Assembly: GCF_024170005.1 (NCBI RefSeq)
Contig: NZ_JALJXJ010000005.1
Span: forward strand, 248,001 to 312,000
From: Azospirillum lipoferum
GTDB lineage: Bacteria > Pseudomonadota > Alphaproteobacteria > Azospirillales > Azospirillaceae
Reading direction: 5' to 3'
Length of the DNA: 64,000 nucleotides
Of this stretch, positions 10,916 through 20,125 are shown in pieces; the stretch's first letter is position 1, and every line of letters begins with the position of its first letter. The notes below the pieces were generated by a model. The model was given only the letters and a program-made list of their open reading frames with translations, did not search any database and had not been told where the DNA came from. A program made the position numbers and the translations under genes.

Positions 10916-12754
10916 GTGTTTCCAACCACTCTCGGCCCGTGGCTCGACTACACGATCAACGGGCTGGTCATCGGCAACATCTATGCGCTGCTGGCGGTCG
11001 GGCTGGCGCTGATCTTCGGCGTCTCGCACCTGATCAACTTTGCGCATGGCTCGGTCTACATGGTCGGCGCCTATATCGGCTGGCTGTGCGTGACGAAGCT
11101 CAATCTGCCGCTGCCGGTGACCTTCGTCACGGTGGCCGCCGGCTGCGGGCTGCTGGGGGCGGTGATCGAGCGGGTGGGCCTGCGCCCACTGCGCAACGCC
11201 CCGCGCATCGCCCCGCTGCTCGCCACCATCGGCCTGTCGGTGGTGCTCGACCAGTCGGCGCAGCTGCTGTTCAGCCCCGACCCGCGCGCGCTGCCGACCC
11301 AGCTGCCGACCTGGCGGATCGCCATCGGCGGCGGCAGCATCGGCGCGCTCGACCTGCTGATCGCCGGGGTGGGCATCGGCAGCGCTGGGCTGCTCTACGG
11401 CTTCCTGCGCTTCACCAAGCTGGGCTGGGCGGTGCGGGCGACGGCGCTCGACCGCGACGCGGCGCAGCAGTGCGGCGTCGACGTCGACAAGGTGAACCGG
11501 ACGGTGTTCGCCATCGCCTCGGCGCTGGGCGGGGTCAGCGGCCTGCTGGTCGGCATGTATTACAACACCATCGATCCCAACATGGGCTTCCAGGCCGGGC
11601 TGAAGGGCATCGTCGCCCAGCTGATCGGCGGCGTCGGCAATGTGCCGGGCGCCATCGCCGGCAGCCTGCTGCTCGGCCTGATCGAGAGCTACGGCATCGC
11701 CCTGTTCGGCACCAGCTACCGCAACCTGTTCGCTTTCGTGGCGCTGATCCTGATCCTGGTGCTGCGGCCCAACGGCCTGTTCGCCCAGGCCCGCCGCCTG
11801 CCGCCGGAGCCGCTGACCGGCACCTTCATCGCCCCCAGCCGGCCGCTGGTCCTGCCGAAATGGGCCGTTTGGGGGTTGGCAGCATTGGCGCTCGCCCTGC
11901 CGTTGGCGGTGCAGCAGCCCTACCTGTTGCAGACGCTGGGCAATGCGTGGCTCTACGCCCTGCTGGCGCTCAGCCTGACGCTGGTCGCCGGCACGGTGGG
12001 GCAGGTGTCGCTCGGCCATGCCGGGCTGCTCGCCATCGGCGCCTATGCCTCCTCGCTGCTGGCGCTGGATGCCGGGGTGCCGGTGCTGCTGGCGGTGCCG
12101 CTGGCCGGGCTGGTGGCGGCGGCGCTGGGCACGGCGCTGGTCTATCCCGCCTTCCGGCTGCGCGGCCATTACGTCTCCATCGCCACCCTGGCGGTGGGCG
12201 AGATCGTGACGCTGGTCATCCTCAACTGGGAAAGCCTGACCCGCGGCCCGATCGGCGTCACCGGCATTCCGCCGCTGTCGGTTGCGGGCAAGCCGCTGGT
12301 CAGCGGCCAGTGGGTCTATTGGGTGCCGCTGGCCGTCCTGCTGGCCTTCGCGGCGCTGCAATCCCGCCTGCTGAACTCCCATCTCGGCCGCACGCTGCGG
12401 GCGATCCGCGAGGACGACGTGGCGGCGCGCTCCTATGGCGTCGACCTCAACCGCTACAAGGGGCTGGCCTTCGCGGTGGCGGGCTTCATCGCCGGGGTGG
12501 GCGGCGCGCTAATGGCGCATTTCTACTCCTACATCAACCACGAGACCTTTCCGGCGCCGGTGTCGATGCTGGCGCTGACCATGGTCATCCTCGGCGGGCT
12601 CGGCAATGTCGCCGGAGCGGTGCTGGGGGCGGCGGTGCTGGTCGGGCTGCCGGAGCTGTTCCGCGCAGCGGCCGAATACCGCATGCTGATCTACGGCGTC
12701 GTCCTGCTGCTGCTGATCCGCTTCCGCCCGCAGGGCCTTCTGGGAACGGTGTGA
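10916..12754 (+). CDS. Fused LivH-LivM branched-chain-type ABC permease
   Basis: 612 residues holding both permease halves in one chain. Residues about 1-295 are LivH-like ([29 protein letters not shown], then [20 protein letters not shown]). Residues about 315-612 are LivM-like ([56 protein letters not shown] cut here to its core, and a second [14 protein letters not shown]). The GTG at 10916 is the best start: it lies 20 bases after the previous stop with GGAAGGA ahead of it, and no in-frame ATG precedes the first helix. Most systems encode LivH and LivM separately, but fusions are known. Confidence 0.9.
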   Translation: MFPTTLGPWLDYTINGLVIGNIYALLAVGLALIFGVSHLINFAHGSVYMVGAYIGWLCVTKLNLPLPVTFVTVAAGCGLLGAVIERVGLRPLRNAPRIAPLLATIGLSVVLDQSAQLLFSPDPRALPTQLPTWRIAIGGGSIGALDLLIAGVGIGSAGLLYGFLRFTKLGWAVRATALDRDAAQQCGVDVDKVNRTVFAIASALGGVSGLLVGMYYNTIDPNMGFQAGLKGIVAQLIGGVGNVPGAIAGSLLLGLIESYGIALFGTSYRNLFAFVALILILVLRPNGLFAQARRLPPEPLTGTFIAPSRPLVLPKWAVWGLAALALALPLAVQQPYLLQTLGNAWLYALLALSLTLVAGTVGQVSLGHAGLLAIGAYASSLLALDAGVPVLLAVPLAGLVAAALGTALVYPAFRLRGHYVSIATLAVGEIVTLVILNWESLTRGPIGVTGIPPLSVAGKPLVSGQWVYWVPLAVLLAFAALQSRLLNSHLGRTLRAIREDDVAARSYGVDLNRYKGLAFAVAGFIAGVGGALMAHFYSYINHETFPAPVSMLALTMVILGGLGNVAGAVLGAAVLVGLPELFRAAAEYRMLIYGVVLLLLIRFRPQGLLGTV

Positions 12755-12761
12755 GGACGCC

Positions 12762-13667
12762 ATGGCGAACGAACCGAAAAAACCCCTGCTTGAGATCACC
12801 GGCCTGACCCGCCGCTTCGGCGGGCTGACCGCGGTCAACGGCCTGTCCCTGACGGTGGGGGAGGGGGAACTGGTCAGCGTCATCGGCCCGAACGGCGCCG
12901 GCAAGACCACCCTGTTCAACCTGATTTCCGGCCTTGATGCGCCGGATGCCGGCACCGTCACCTTCGAGGAGCGCGACGTCACCGGCTTCACCGCCGAACG
13001 GCTGGCCTCTTTCGGACTGGCCCGCAGCTTCCAGCACGGCCGGGTGTTCGGCAACCTCAGCGTGCTCGACAACGTACTGGTCGGTGCCCACACCCGGTTG
13101 CGTGCGGTGAAGCCGCGGATTCCGGTGGTGGGTCCGCTGGTCGAGCTGGCGCTCGCCCTGATCCGGCCACCGTCGGTCCGGGCCGAGGAGGAGCGGCTGC
13201 GTGCCGAGGCCAAGGAGATCATCGCCCTGTTCGGTGAGCGGCTGACCCCGCGCCTGGACAAGCCGGCGCACAGCCTGTCCTACGCCAACCGCCGCCGGGT
13301 GGAGATCGCCCGCGCGCTGGCCCTGCATCCGCGCCTGCTGCTGCTGGACGAGCCGACCGCCGGCATGAACCCGACCGAGACGGCGGAAATGCTGGAGATC
13401 ATCCGCAGCCTGAAGGCGCGTGGCCTGACCATCCTGCTGATCGAGCACAAGCTGGACCTCGTCATGCAGCTGTCCGACCGGGTGGTGGTGATGGACCATG
13501 GCGCCCGCATCGCCGAAGGGCTGCCGGCTGCCGTCGCCAGCGATCCGGCGGTGATCGAGGCCTATCTCGGCCATAAGGCGGTGGGGGCCGCCAATCAGGA
13601 CAGCGCGAACCAGGACGGCGGGCGGGATGCGGAGGGCGACGCCTCCCGCATCCTGGTCGCGCATTGA
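12762..13667 (+). CDS. ABC transporter ATP-binding protein, LivG type
   Basis: 301 residues. Walker A GPNGAGKTT, a Q-loop region LARSFQHGRVF characteristic of LivG, signature LSYANRRRVEIARAL (the degenerate LivG form of LSGGQ) and Walker B LLLDEPTAGMNPTE are all visible. The final residues NQDSANQDGGRDAEGD form a low-complexity tail beyond the usual LivG length. The gene starts 7 bases after the fused permease. It pairs with the LivF-type ATPase that follows. Confidence 0.95.
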   Translation: MANEPKKPLLEITGLTRRFGGLTAVNGLSLTVGEGELVSVIGPNGAGKTTLFNLISGLDAPDAGTVTFEERDVTGFTAERLASFGLARSFQHGRVFGNLSVLDNVLVGAHTRLRAVKPRIPVVGPLVELALALIRPPSVRAEEERLRAEAKEIIALFGERLTPRLDKPAHSLSYANRRRVEIARALALHPRLLLLDEPTAGMNPTETAEMLEIIRSLKARGLTILLIEHKLDLVMQLSDRVVVMDHGARIAEGLPAAVASDPAVIEAYLGHKAVGAANQDSANQDGGRDAEGDASRILVAH

Positions 13668-13681
13668 GGGGGACCGGCGGA

Positions 13682-14410
13682 ATGACCGACGCCTTGCTGC
13701 GGCTCGACCGCGTGAACAGCTTCTATGGCCCGGTGCAGGTCCATTTCGACCTGTCGCTGGAGGTGCCGCGCGGGCAGATCGTCTGTCTGCTGGGCGGCAA
13801 CGCCAGCGGCAAATCCACCTCGATGAAAGTCATCCTGGGGCTGCTGAAGCCGCGCTCCGGCGAGGTGGTCTTCGACGGCCAGCCGCTGACCGGCCTGACC
13901 ACGCCGCAGATCGTCCGGCGCGGCATCGGCTCGGTCCCGGAATCCCGCCGCCTGTTCGGCACCATGACGGTGCGCGAGAATGTGCTGATGGGCGCCTACA
14001 CCCGTAGTGACGCGCACGCGGTGGCGGAGGATTACGAGCGCATCCTCGACCTTTTCCCCAAGCTGCGCGAGCGCCATGCCCAGCAGGCCGGCACCCTGTC
14101 TGGCGGCGAGCAGCAGATGGTGGCGATGGCCCGCGCCCTGATGGGTCGGCCCCGCCTGATCGTGATGGACGAGCCGACGATGGGCCTTTCGCCGTTGCAT
14201 GTCGACCGCGTGCTGGAGATGATCCAGACCATCAACCGGCAGGGCGTCAGTGTCTTCATGGTGGAACAGAACGCCAGCCTCGCCCTGCAGATCGCCCATC
14301 GCGGCTATGTGCTGCAGACCGGGCGCATCGTGCTGTCCGGTGCCGCCGCCGCCCTCGCCCGCGACCCGCAGATTCGCGACGCCTATCTGGGCGGTGCCCA
14401 GGCCGCCTGA
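13682..14410 (+). CDS. ABC transporter ATP-binding protein, LivF type
   Basis: 242 residues. Walker A is GGNASGKS at about residues 38-45, slightly unusual since LivF normally has GRNGAGKT; the essential GK-S core is intact. The signature LSGGEQQMVAMARALMGRP and Walker B LIVMDEPTMGLSP are standard LivF. The ATG at 13682 with GGCGGA just upstream is preferred over an upstream TTG at 13664 that overlaps the end of livG-like. It completes the transporter of this operon. Confidence 0.94.
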   Translation: MTDALLRLDRVNSFYGPVQVHFDLSLEVPRGQIVCLLGGNASGKSTSMKVILGLLKPRSGEVVFDGQPLTGLTTPQIVRRGIGSVPESRRLFGTMTVRENVLMGAYTRSDAHAVAEDYERILDLFPKLRERHAQQAGTLSGGEQQMVAMARALMGRPRLIVMDEPTMGLSPLHVDRVLEMIQTINRQGVSVFMVEQNASLALQIAHRGYVLQTGRIVLSGAAAALARDPQIRDAYLGGAQAA

Positions 14411-14439
14411 CGCCGCATTTCCGATAGGACCCCATTCCG

Positions 14440-15897
14440 ATGACCAAGGACAGTTCCACCGTGCCTTCCACCGTTGCAGACCCCAGTCCCCGTTCCCTGG
14501 CGGAGCTGGAGTCCCGGCTTGCCCGCGATCTCGACATTCTCGCCCTGCCGCCGGCCGACTGGGTGCCGCCGCGCGACGGCGTGCTGGACGTCGCCATCGT
14601 CGGCGCTGGCATGGCCGGGCTGACCGCCGCCTTCGCCCTGCGCAAGGTTGGCATCGCCAACATCCGGCTGTTCGACCGGGCACCCGCCGGGCGCGAGGGG
14701 CCGTGGGCGACCTATGCCCGCATGGAGACGCTGCGCTCGCCCAAGAGCTTGACCGGGCCGGCGCTGGGCTTCGCCAACCTGACCTTCCGCGCCTGGTACG
14801 AGGCACAGTTCGGCCTTGCCGCTTGGGAGGTTCTGCACCGCATCCCACGCCTGCAATGGCTCGATTACCTGAACTGGTACCGGCGCGTCACCAACCCACC
14901 GGTGCAGAACGACACCGCGCTGACCGCCATTTCCGGCGATGCCGATGGCGTGTCCCTCGACCTCGACGGGCCGGAGGGGGTGCAGCGGGTGCGGGCGCGC
15001 CGGGTGATCCTGGCCAACGGGCGCGACGGTCTGGGCGGCCCCTTCGTCCCGCCATTCTGGAAGGCGGTGGACAAACGGTTCTGGAGCCATGCCCACGAGG
15101 CCATCGACTTCGCCGCCCTGAAGGACAGGACGGTGGCGGTGCTCGGTGCCGGCGCTGGCGCGGTGGACAATGCGGCGGAAGCGCTGGAGCGTGGCGCCGC
15201 CAAAGTCTACATGCTGGTCCGCCGGGCGGAGCTGCCGCGCATCAACAAAGGGCTGGGCGCCGGCCATCCCGGCATTGTGCTGGGCTTCCACACCCTGTCG
15301 GACGAGCGGCGCTGGGCCTACAACCAGTATATCGCCGACACCGGCGTGCCGGCGCCGCACAATTCCATGCTGCGCTGTTCCCGCCATTCCAACTTCGCCC
15401 TGCTGACCCGCTGCCCGATCGAGGCTGCGCAGGAGGAGGGGGACCGTCTGGCGCTGCGCACCGGCAGAGGCGCGGTCACGGTCGACCATGTCATCCTCGC
15501 CACCGGCTTTTCCGTCGACTGGGCGCAGCGGCCGGAACTGGCGGAGATCGCCCGCCATACCCTGTTGTGGCGCGACCGCTATGTCCTGCCCGGCCATGAG
15601 AACAGTGAGTTCGCCCTGCATCCCTATCTGGGGCCGGATTTCGAGTTTCTGGAGCGCCGCCCCGGCGAGGCGCCCTGGCTGAACCGCATCCATGCCTTCA
15701 ACTACGCCGCGGTGCTGAGCCACGGCAAGGTGACGGGCGACATCCCCGGCATCAGCGCCGGGGCGGAGCGTCTGGCCGACAGCATCACCGCGGCGCTGTT
15801 CACCGAGGATTACGACCACCACTGGCAGCGGCTGATCGGGTTCGAGACGCCGGAACTGCTGGGCGACGAATGGACCGAAGCGGAGGACTTCCGATGA
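14440..15897 (+). CDS. FAD/NAD(P)-dependent oxidoreductase, flavin monooxygenase-like
   Basis: 485 residues with two dinucleotide-binding motifs: an FAD Rossmann motif VAIVGAGMAGLTAAFAL near residues 51-67 and an NAD(P) motif VAVLGAGAGAVDNAAEAL near residue 235. A C-terminal ATGFSVDW segment matches the third FAD-contact motif. This layout is that of class B flavin monooxygenases and related reductases. It directly follows the ABC genes and overlaps the AhpD-like gene, so it probably oxidises the imported compound. The substrate is not recognisable. Confidence 0.82.
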   Translation: MTKDSSTVPSTVADPSPRSLAELESRLARDLDILALPPADWVPPRDGVLDVAIVGAGMAGLTAAFALRKVGIANIRLFDRAPAGREGPWATYARMETLRSPKSLTGPALGFANLTFRAWYEAQFGLAAWEVLHRIPRLQWLDYLNWYRRVTNPPVQNDTALTAISGDADGVSLDLDGPEGVQRVRARRVILANGRDGLGGPFVPPFWKAVDKRFWSHAHEAIDFAALKDRTVAVLGAGAGAVDNAAEALERGAAKVYMLVRRAELPRINKGLGAGHPGIVLGFHTLSDERRWAYNQYIADTGVPAPHNSMLRCSRHSNFALLTRCPIEAAQEEGDRLALRTGRGAVTVDHVILATGFSVDWAQRPELAEIARHTLLWRDRYVLPGHENSEFALHPYLGPDFEFLERRPGEAPWLNRIHAFNYAAVLSHGKVTGDIPGISAGAERLADSITAALFTEDYDHHWQRLIGFETPELLGDEWTEAEDFR

Positions 15898-17000
15898 GCG
15901 CCACCACCATCGATGCCGGCGGCAGGATCGCCCAGGCCGTCCCTGACCGGATCGTCCCCGACCTGATCGACCAGCTGGCCGGCCTGTCCGATGCCTCTCC
16001 GCTGCTGGTGCTGCGTGCCCGCCGGGCGGAAATCCGCACCCGCACCCAGGCTGCGCACGACGCCCTGCTGGCGCCGCGGCGGCCCGGTCTGTTTCCCGCC
16101 TCCGAGCGTGCCGCTGTGGCGGAACGCATTGCCACGCTGGCTGGGGATGAGGCGCTTGCCGCCCATTACCGCGGGCTTGCCGGTGGCGCCGGTGCCCGCC
16201 CGGCCCTGATCGCCCATGCGGAGCGTGTCACCCTCTCCCCGCGCGATTCCCGGCCGCAGCATCTGCGTGCGTTGGAGGATGCGGGGCTGGACGCCCATGG
16301 CATTGTCGCGCTGTCGCAGCTGATCGCGCTGGTGAACTATCAAGTCCGGCTGCTGGCCGGACTGCACGCGTTGAAGGCGGGCAGTGCAGCCTCACGGCAA
16401 GGCGATCCGCCGTCCGGCCCTCCGGTCCCGGCCGATCCGGCGATCGGTTTCACCACCGACGTCCTGGACTGGAAGCCATGGCTCCCGCCCGTGGTGCTGG
16501 AGAATGCCAGCGAGGAACAACGCGTGGCGCTGGCGGTGACGCCGTCGAACACGGCGATCGGCGCCTATTCGCTGGTGCTGGCGCATGAACCCGAAGCGCT
16601 GCTCCATCGCACGCCGCTGTTCAACGGCATCATGTACGCCCCGCGCGGCCTGCCGCGGGCGGAGCGCGAACTGGTGACGGCCGTTGAGTCGGTGCTGAAC
16701 GGCTGCGTCTATTGCGCTTCCGTCCACGCCCGCCGCTTTGTGGAGCTGACCGGCGGCAGGGAAGTGGTCGACGCTTTGTTCGTGGAAGGGATCGCCGGGC
16801 TGGGCGACCCGCGCCAGCAGGCGCTCTCCGTCGCCGCCGCCCGCCTGACGGCCACGCCCGCTTCCCTGGCGGCAGAAGACGTTGCGGAGCTTCGCCGAGC
16901 CGGATTGGAAGAGGGTGAAATTCTCGACCTGATCCTGGCGGTCGCCATCTTCTCCTGGGCCAACCGCCTTATGCTGAGCCTGGGGGAGCCTGTGCGCTGA
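15894..17000 (+). CDS. Double carboxymuconolactone decarboxylase/AhpD-like protein
   Basis: 368 residues, about twice a single CMD domain. The C-terminal half carries the redox motif NGCVYCASVHARRF with Cys at about 271 and 274 and His 278, as in alkylhydroperoxidase AhpD. The N-terminal half resembles the CMD proteins that occur beside such peroxidases as separate genes (Avi_7170/Avi_7169-type families, from memory), so this looks like a fusion of both. The N-half lacks a CxxC. The ATG at 15894 overlaps the monooxygenase stop in an ATGA junction. Likely removes peroxide or a reactive intermediate of the flavin-dependent step (inference). Confidence 0.75.
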   Translation: MSATTIDAGGRIAQAVPDRIVPDLIDQLAGLSDASPLLVLRARRAEIRTRTQAAHDALLAPRRPGLFPASERAAVAERIATLAGDEALAAHYRGLAGGAGARPALIAHAERVTLSPRDSRPQHLRALEDAGLDAHGIVALSQLIALVNYQVRLLAGLHALKAGSAASRQGDPPSGPPVPADPAIGFTTDVLDWKPWLPPVVLENASEEQRVALAVTPSNTAIGAYSLVLAHEPEALLHRTPLFNGIMYAPRGLPRAERELVTAVESVLNGCVYCASVHARRFVELTGGREVVDALFVEGIAGLGDPRQQALSVAAARLTATPASLAAEDVAELRRAGLEEGEILDLILAVAIFSWANRLMLSLGEPVR

Positions 17001-17025
17001 TCGGCTCCGTGTTGTCATACCAGTG

Positions 17026-17057
17026 GCGTTTGATCCTGACCTGTCAAAATCAAACGC
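17026..17057. repeat. Inverted repeat with 9-bp perfect arms
   Basis: GCGTTTGAT at 17026-17034 and ATCAAACGC at 17049-17057 are perfect inverted arms with a 14-base loop. They lie 26 bases after the AhpD-like gene and 119 bases before the next binding-protein gene. No T-run follows on either strand, so this is either a weak terminator or an operator for the downstream gene. The rest of the 175-base gap shows no coding signal. Confidence 0.5.
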
Positions 17058-17175
17058 GTCGACGCAGAAGCGCACCATACGCCGCCCAATTCGTGACGCG
17101 CCGTTTCGGCCGGTTGAAGCGCGACGGCGCCCATCACCTCCACGTCATCTGATCGACCCTGGTGAGATCCGCCCA

Positions 17176-18222
17176 ATGAGACACACCATGACCAAGCCCT
17201 TTTCCATCAGGCGCCACTCCAGGCTCGGCGCCGCTCTGCTGCTGGCCGCCGGGGTCGCCATCCTGATGCCGGCTCCGGTGCTGGCGGAGGCGACGGAAGT
17301 CCGCTTCGCCCGCAATCTCGGTCTCGGTTACCTGCCGCTCTACGTCATGCAGGACAAGGGGTTGGTGGAAAAGCAGGCGCGCACCGCCGGGCTGGGAGAG
17401 GTCAAGGCCAGCTACACCCCGCTCGGCAACCCGACGACGATCACCGAGGCCACCCTGTCCGGCAACGCGGATTTCGGTGCGGCCGGGGTGCCCGCCTTCA
17501 TCATCGCCTGGGATAAAACGAAGGGAAACGCCAACCTGCGCGGTCTTGCGGCACTGAACGCCCAGCCGGCCTATCTCAACACCAACCGGCCTGAGGTGAA
17601 GAGCCTGAAGGACTTCACCGAGAAGGACCGCATCGTCGTCCCGTCGGTCCGCGCCTCCTACCAGGCCATCGTGCTGCAGATCGCGGCGGAGCAGACCTTC
17701 GGTCCCGGCCAGCATGCAAGGCTCGACTCCCAGACCGTCTCGCTGGCCCATCCTGACGGCACCGCAGCCCTGCTGTCCGGCCGGACGGAGATCACCGCCC
17801 ATTTCACCAGCCCTCCCTTCCAGGACCAGCAGCTGCGCGATCCCAAGATCCACAAGGTGCTGAGCAGTTACGACGTGCTGGGCGGCCCGGCCTCCTTCAG
17901 CGCGCTGTGGACCTCCACCGCCTTCCATGATGCGAACCCGAAGCTGACCAAGGCGGTGCTGGCGGCGTTGGAAGAGGCGGTGGCGCAAATCAAGGCCGAC
18001 CCGCAGGAGGCCGCCCGCGCCTACATCCGCATCGAGAATTCCAAGCTGGGCGTGGAGGAGGTGGCGGCGATGATCGCGCATCCGGAGATCTCCTACGACC
18101 TTGCCCCGCGCGGCATCGGCACCTTCACCGACTTCATGGCGCGCATCGGCTCCATCCGCAACAGGCCGGCCGACTGGCGCGACCTGTTCTTCGCCGACAT
18201 CCACGACCGCACCGGCAGCTGA
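17176..18222 (+). CDS. Sulfonate/nitrate-type ABC substrate-binding protein, copy 1
   Basis: 348 residues of the NMT1/SsuA-like binding-protein superfamily. The signal peptide core is LGAALLLAAGVAILMPAPV with cleavage near VLAEA. The mature part begins VRFARNLGLGYLPLYVMQDKG and shares DPKIHKV.SSYDVLGGP with the second copy at 20126. ATG at 17176 (GGTGAG nine bases upstream) is preferred; ATG 17188 is also possible. No permease or ATPase sits beside it, so it probably feeds the transporter at 21162-22918. Ligand unknown; sulfonate-like by family. Confidence 0.88.
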   Translation: MRHTMTKPFSIRRHSRLGAALLLAAGVAILMPAPVLAEATEVRFARNLGLGYLPLYVMQDKGLVEKQARTAGLGEVKASYTPLGNPTTITEATLSGNADFGAAGVPAFIIAWDKTKGNANLRGLAALNAQPAYLNTNRPEVKSLKDFTEKDRIVVPSVRASYQAIVLQIAAEQTFGPGQHARLDSQTVSLAHPDGTAALLSGRTEITAHFTSPPFQDQQLRDPKIHKVLSSYDVLGGPASFSALWTSTAFHDANPKLTKAVLAALEEAVAQIKADPQEAARAYIRIENSKLGVEEVAAMIAHPEISYDLAPRGIGTFTDFMARIGSIRNRPADWRDLFFADIHDRTGS

Positions 18223-18231
18223 GGTCCCGAC

Positions 18232-19146
18232 ATGTCCGACCCCGACTTCACCGTCCATCCGGTCTCGCCCACGCTGGGCGCCGAAATCCGCGACCTCGAC
18301 CTGTCACAGCCGCTCAGCCCCGCCGCGGCGTCGGCGCTGGCCGACGCGCTGGACCGTCATCTGGTGCTGGTGTTCCGCGACCAGACCTTGTCCGATGCCG
18401 ACCTTGTCCGCGTCTCCGGCCATTTCGGTCCACTCGACAAGGCACCGATCACCGAGAACGGACGGCTGCACGCGCCGGGCTGCGAGGAGGTCTACGTTAT
18501 CTCCAACATCACGGAGAATGGCCGTCCCATCGGCGCTCTTGGGGCGGGGGAGTCGGTGTGGCATGCCGACATGACCTATCTGGAGACGCCGCCCTATGCG
18601 AGCAGCCTCTATGCACTCGAGGTGCCGGCCGAGGGTGGTGACACCGGCTTTCTCAGCATGTTCGCCGCCTATGACGCCCTGCCCGAACCGCTGAAACGGC
18701 GGGTGGAGGGGCTGTCGATCAAGCATGACAGCACCACCAACAGCGGCGGCTACCTGCGCCAGGGTTTCGCTCCGCCGACCGATGTCGCCACCTCGCCCGG
18801 CACCGTGCATCCGCTGGTCATCGCCCACCCGGTGACCGGGGCCAGGGCACTGCTGCTCGGCCGCCGGCCCCATGCCCACATCCCCGGCCTGTCGGTGACG
18901 GAGAGCGACGCCCTGCTCGACGAAATCTGGGCGGCGGCGGTGCGGCCGGAGCTTGCCTGGCACCACCACTGGCGGGTCGGCGATCTGGTGATGTGGGACA
19001 ATCGCTGGACCATGCACCGCCGCGACCCTTTCCCCGACGACCAGCGCCGCCGCATGCACCGCACCCAGATCGCCGTGCCGGCCGACCGGCGCCCAGGCCG
19101 GCGCCCGGGCCGGCAGCAGGACCGGCAGCAGACGGAGGCGGCATGA
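18232..19146 (+). CDS. TauD/TfdA-family 2-oxoglutarate-dependent dioxygenase
   Basis: 304 residues. The Fe(II)-binding triad is present: H111 and D113 in VWHADMTY and a distal His at about 262 in WDNRWTMHRRDP, with an arginine for 2-oxoglutarate about 15 residues later. The N-terminus FTVHPVSPTLGAEIRDLDL is typical of TauD. Family members hydroxylate sulfonates, phenoxyacetates and other acids, releasing sulfite or an aldehyde. The tail after residue 285 is a low-complexity, Arg/Gln/Gly-rich extension of doubtful function. It sits ten bases after the binding-protein gene. Confidence 0.9.
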   Translation: MSDPDFTVHPVSPTLGAEIRDLDLSQPLSPAAASALADALDRHLVLVFRDQTLSDADLVRVSGHFGPLDKAPITENGRLHAPGCEEVYVISNITENGRPIGALGAGESVWHADMTYLETPPYASSLYALEVPAEGGDTGFLSMFAAYDALPEPLKRRVEGLSIKHDSTTNSGGYLRQGFAPPTDVATSPGTVHPLVIAHPVTGARALLLGRRPHAHIPGLSVTESDALLDEIWAAAVRPELAWHHHWRVGDLVMWDNRWTMHRRDPFPDDQRRRMHRTQIAVPADRRPGRRPGRQQDRQQTEAA

Positions 19147-19952
19147 CCGTCATCGCCGCCCTGCGTCCGTTGGCGAAGGCGCCGGCAGCGGCCCTGGCCC
19201 GCGTGCGCTTCGTCCTGACCGACATGGACGACACGCTGACCCACGAGGGCCGCCTGTCCGCCCGTACCTATGACGCTATCGAGCGGCTGCGCGACGGCGG
19301 AATTCCGGTGCTGCCTGTCACCGCCGCCCCGGCGGGCTGGGCCGACCAGATGGCGCGCATGTGGCCGGTGGATGGGGTGATTGCCGAAAACGGCGGTCTT
19401 TTCCTGCGCCGCACCGACGATGACGACGTCGAGCGCCGCTTCTGGCACGGGAAGGAGGAGCGGACGGTGGCGGCCGGACGGCTGGAGCGCCTGCGCCAGA
19501 CAATCCAAGCCGACCTTCCGCAGGTGGAACTGGCGAGCGACCAGCCGTTCCGCCTGTGCAGCCTCGCCTTCCGCGTCCCGTCCGATCCCGGATTGCGGAC
19601 GGCGCTGGTCCGGCACTTCCAGGCCGCCGGGGCGGAGGTGACGGTCAATTCCTTGTGGGTGCTCGGCTGGTTCGGCGGCTACGACAAGCTCGGCATGGCG
19701 CGCCGGGTGATGCGCGATGTTCACGGCCTCGACATCGACGCGACACCGGATGCCGTCGCCTATGCCGGCGATTCGGTCAACGACGCCCCGATGTTCGCCC
19801 ATTTCCCGACCTCCGTCGGCGTCAGCACGGTCATCGATTTCCTGTCCGACATCCCCCGGCCACCGGCCTGGATCACACGCGGCCCCGGCGGTGACGGCTT
19901 CGTCGAACTGGCCGACGCGCTGCTCGCGGCACGAGACCGTCGGGAGCCCTGA
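19143..19952 (+). CDS. HAD-superfamily hydrolase (Cof/phosphatase-like)
   Basis: 269 residues. HAD motif I is FVLTDMDDTLT with nucleophile Asp about residue 27 and acid/base Asp 29; motif IV is YAGDSVNDAPMF. The middle cap region and the ending resemble trehalose-phosphate/mannosyl-phosphate or Cof-type phosphatases. The ATG at 19143 overlaps the dioxygenase stop. It presumably dephosphorylates a metabolite of the pathway; the substrate cannot be read from sequence. It is the last gene before a 170-base gap. Confidence 0.85.
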   Translation: MTVIAALRPLAKAPAAALARVRFVLTDMDDTLTHEGRLSARTYDAIERLRDGGIPVLPVTAAPAGWADQMARMWPVDGVIAENGGLFLRRTDDDDVERRFWHGKEERTVAAGRLERLRQTIQADLPQVELASDQPFRLCSLAFRVPSDPGLRTALVRHFQAAGAEVTVNSLWVLGWFGGYDKLGMARRVMRDVHGLDIDATPDAVAYAGDSVNDAPMFAHFPTSVGVSTVIDFLSDIPRPPAWITRGPGGDGFVELADALLAARDRREP

Positions 19953-20019
19953 TCGACCCTTTCCCTGGCCACGCCACCCTTGCCGGATGAGGCCTCACCG
20001 GAAACAGCGGCATCACCAT

Positions 20020-20052
20020 GTAAAATATATTCGGGCCTTCCGATAATTTTAC
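20020..20052. promoter_or_regulatory. AT-rich hyphenated palindrome upstream of second binding-protein gene
   Basis: Arms GTAAAATATATTCGG and CCGATAATTTTAC pair along their length except for a two-base bulge, around a GCCTT loop. The element is 73 bases before the ATG of the next gene, followed by TTGACG at about 20057 and an AT-rich stretch. No T-run follows, so an operator or mRNA hairpin is likelier than a terminator. The gene's Shine-Dalgarno is AGGGGAG just before the ATG. Confidence 0.45.
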
Positions 20053-20125
20053 ACCATTGACGCTCGCACTGAATCATGTTCCCCTAAATTCTAGTAGATT
20101 TATGGAGTTATAGGGGAGCATCACC

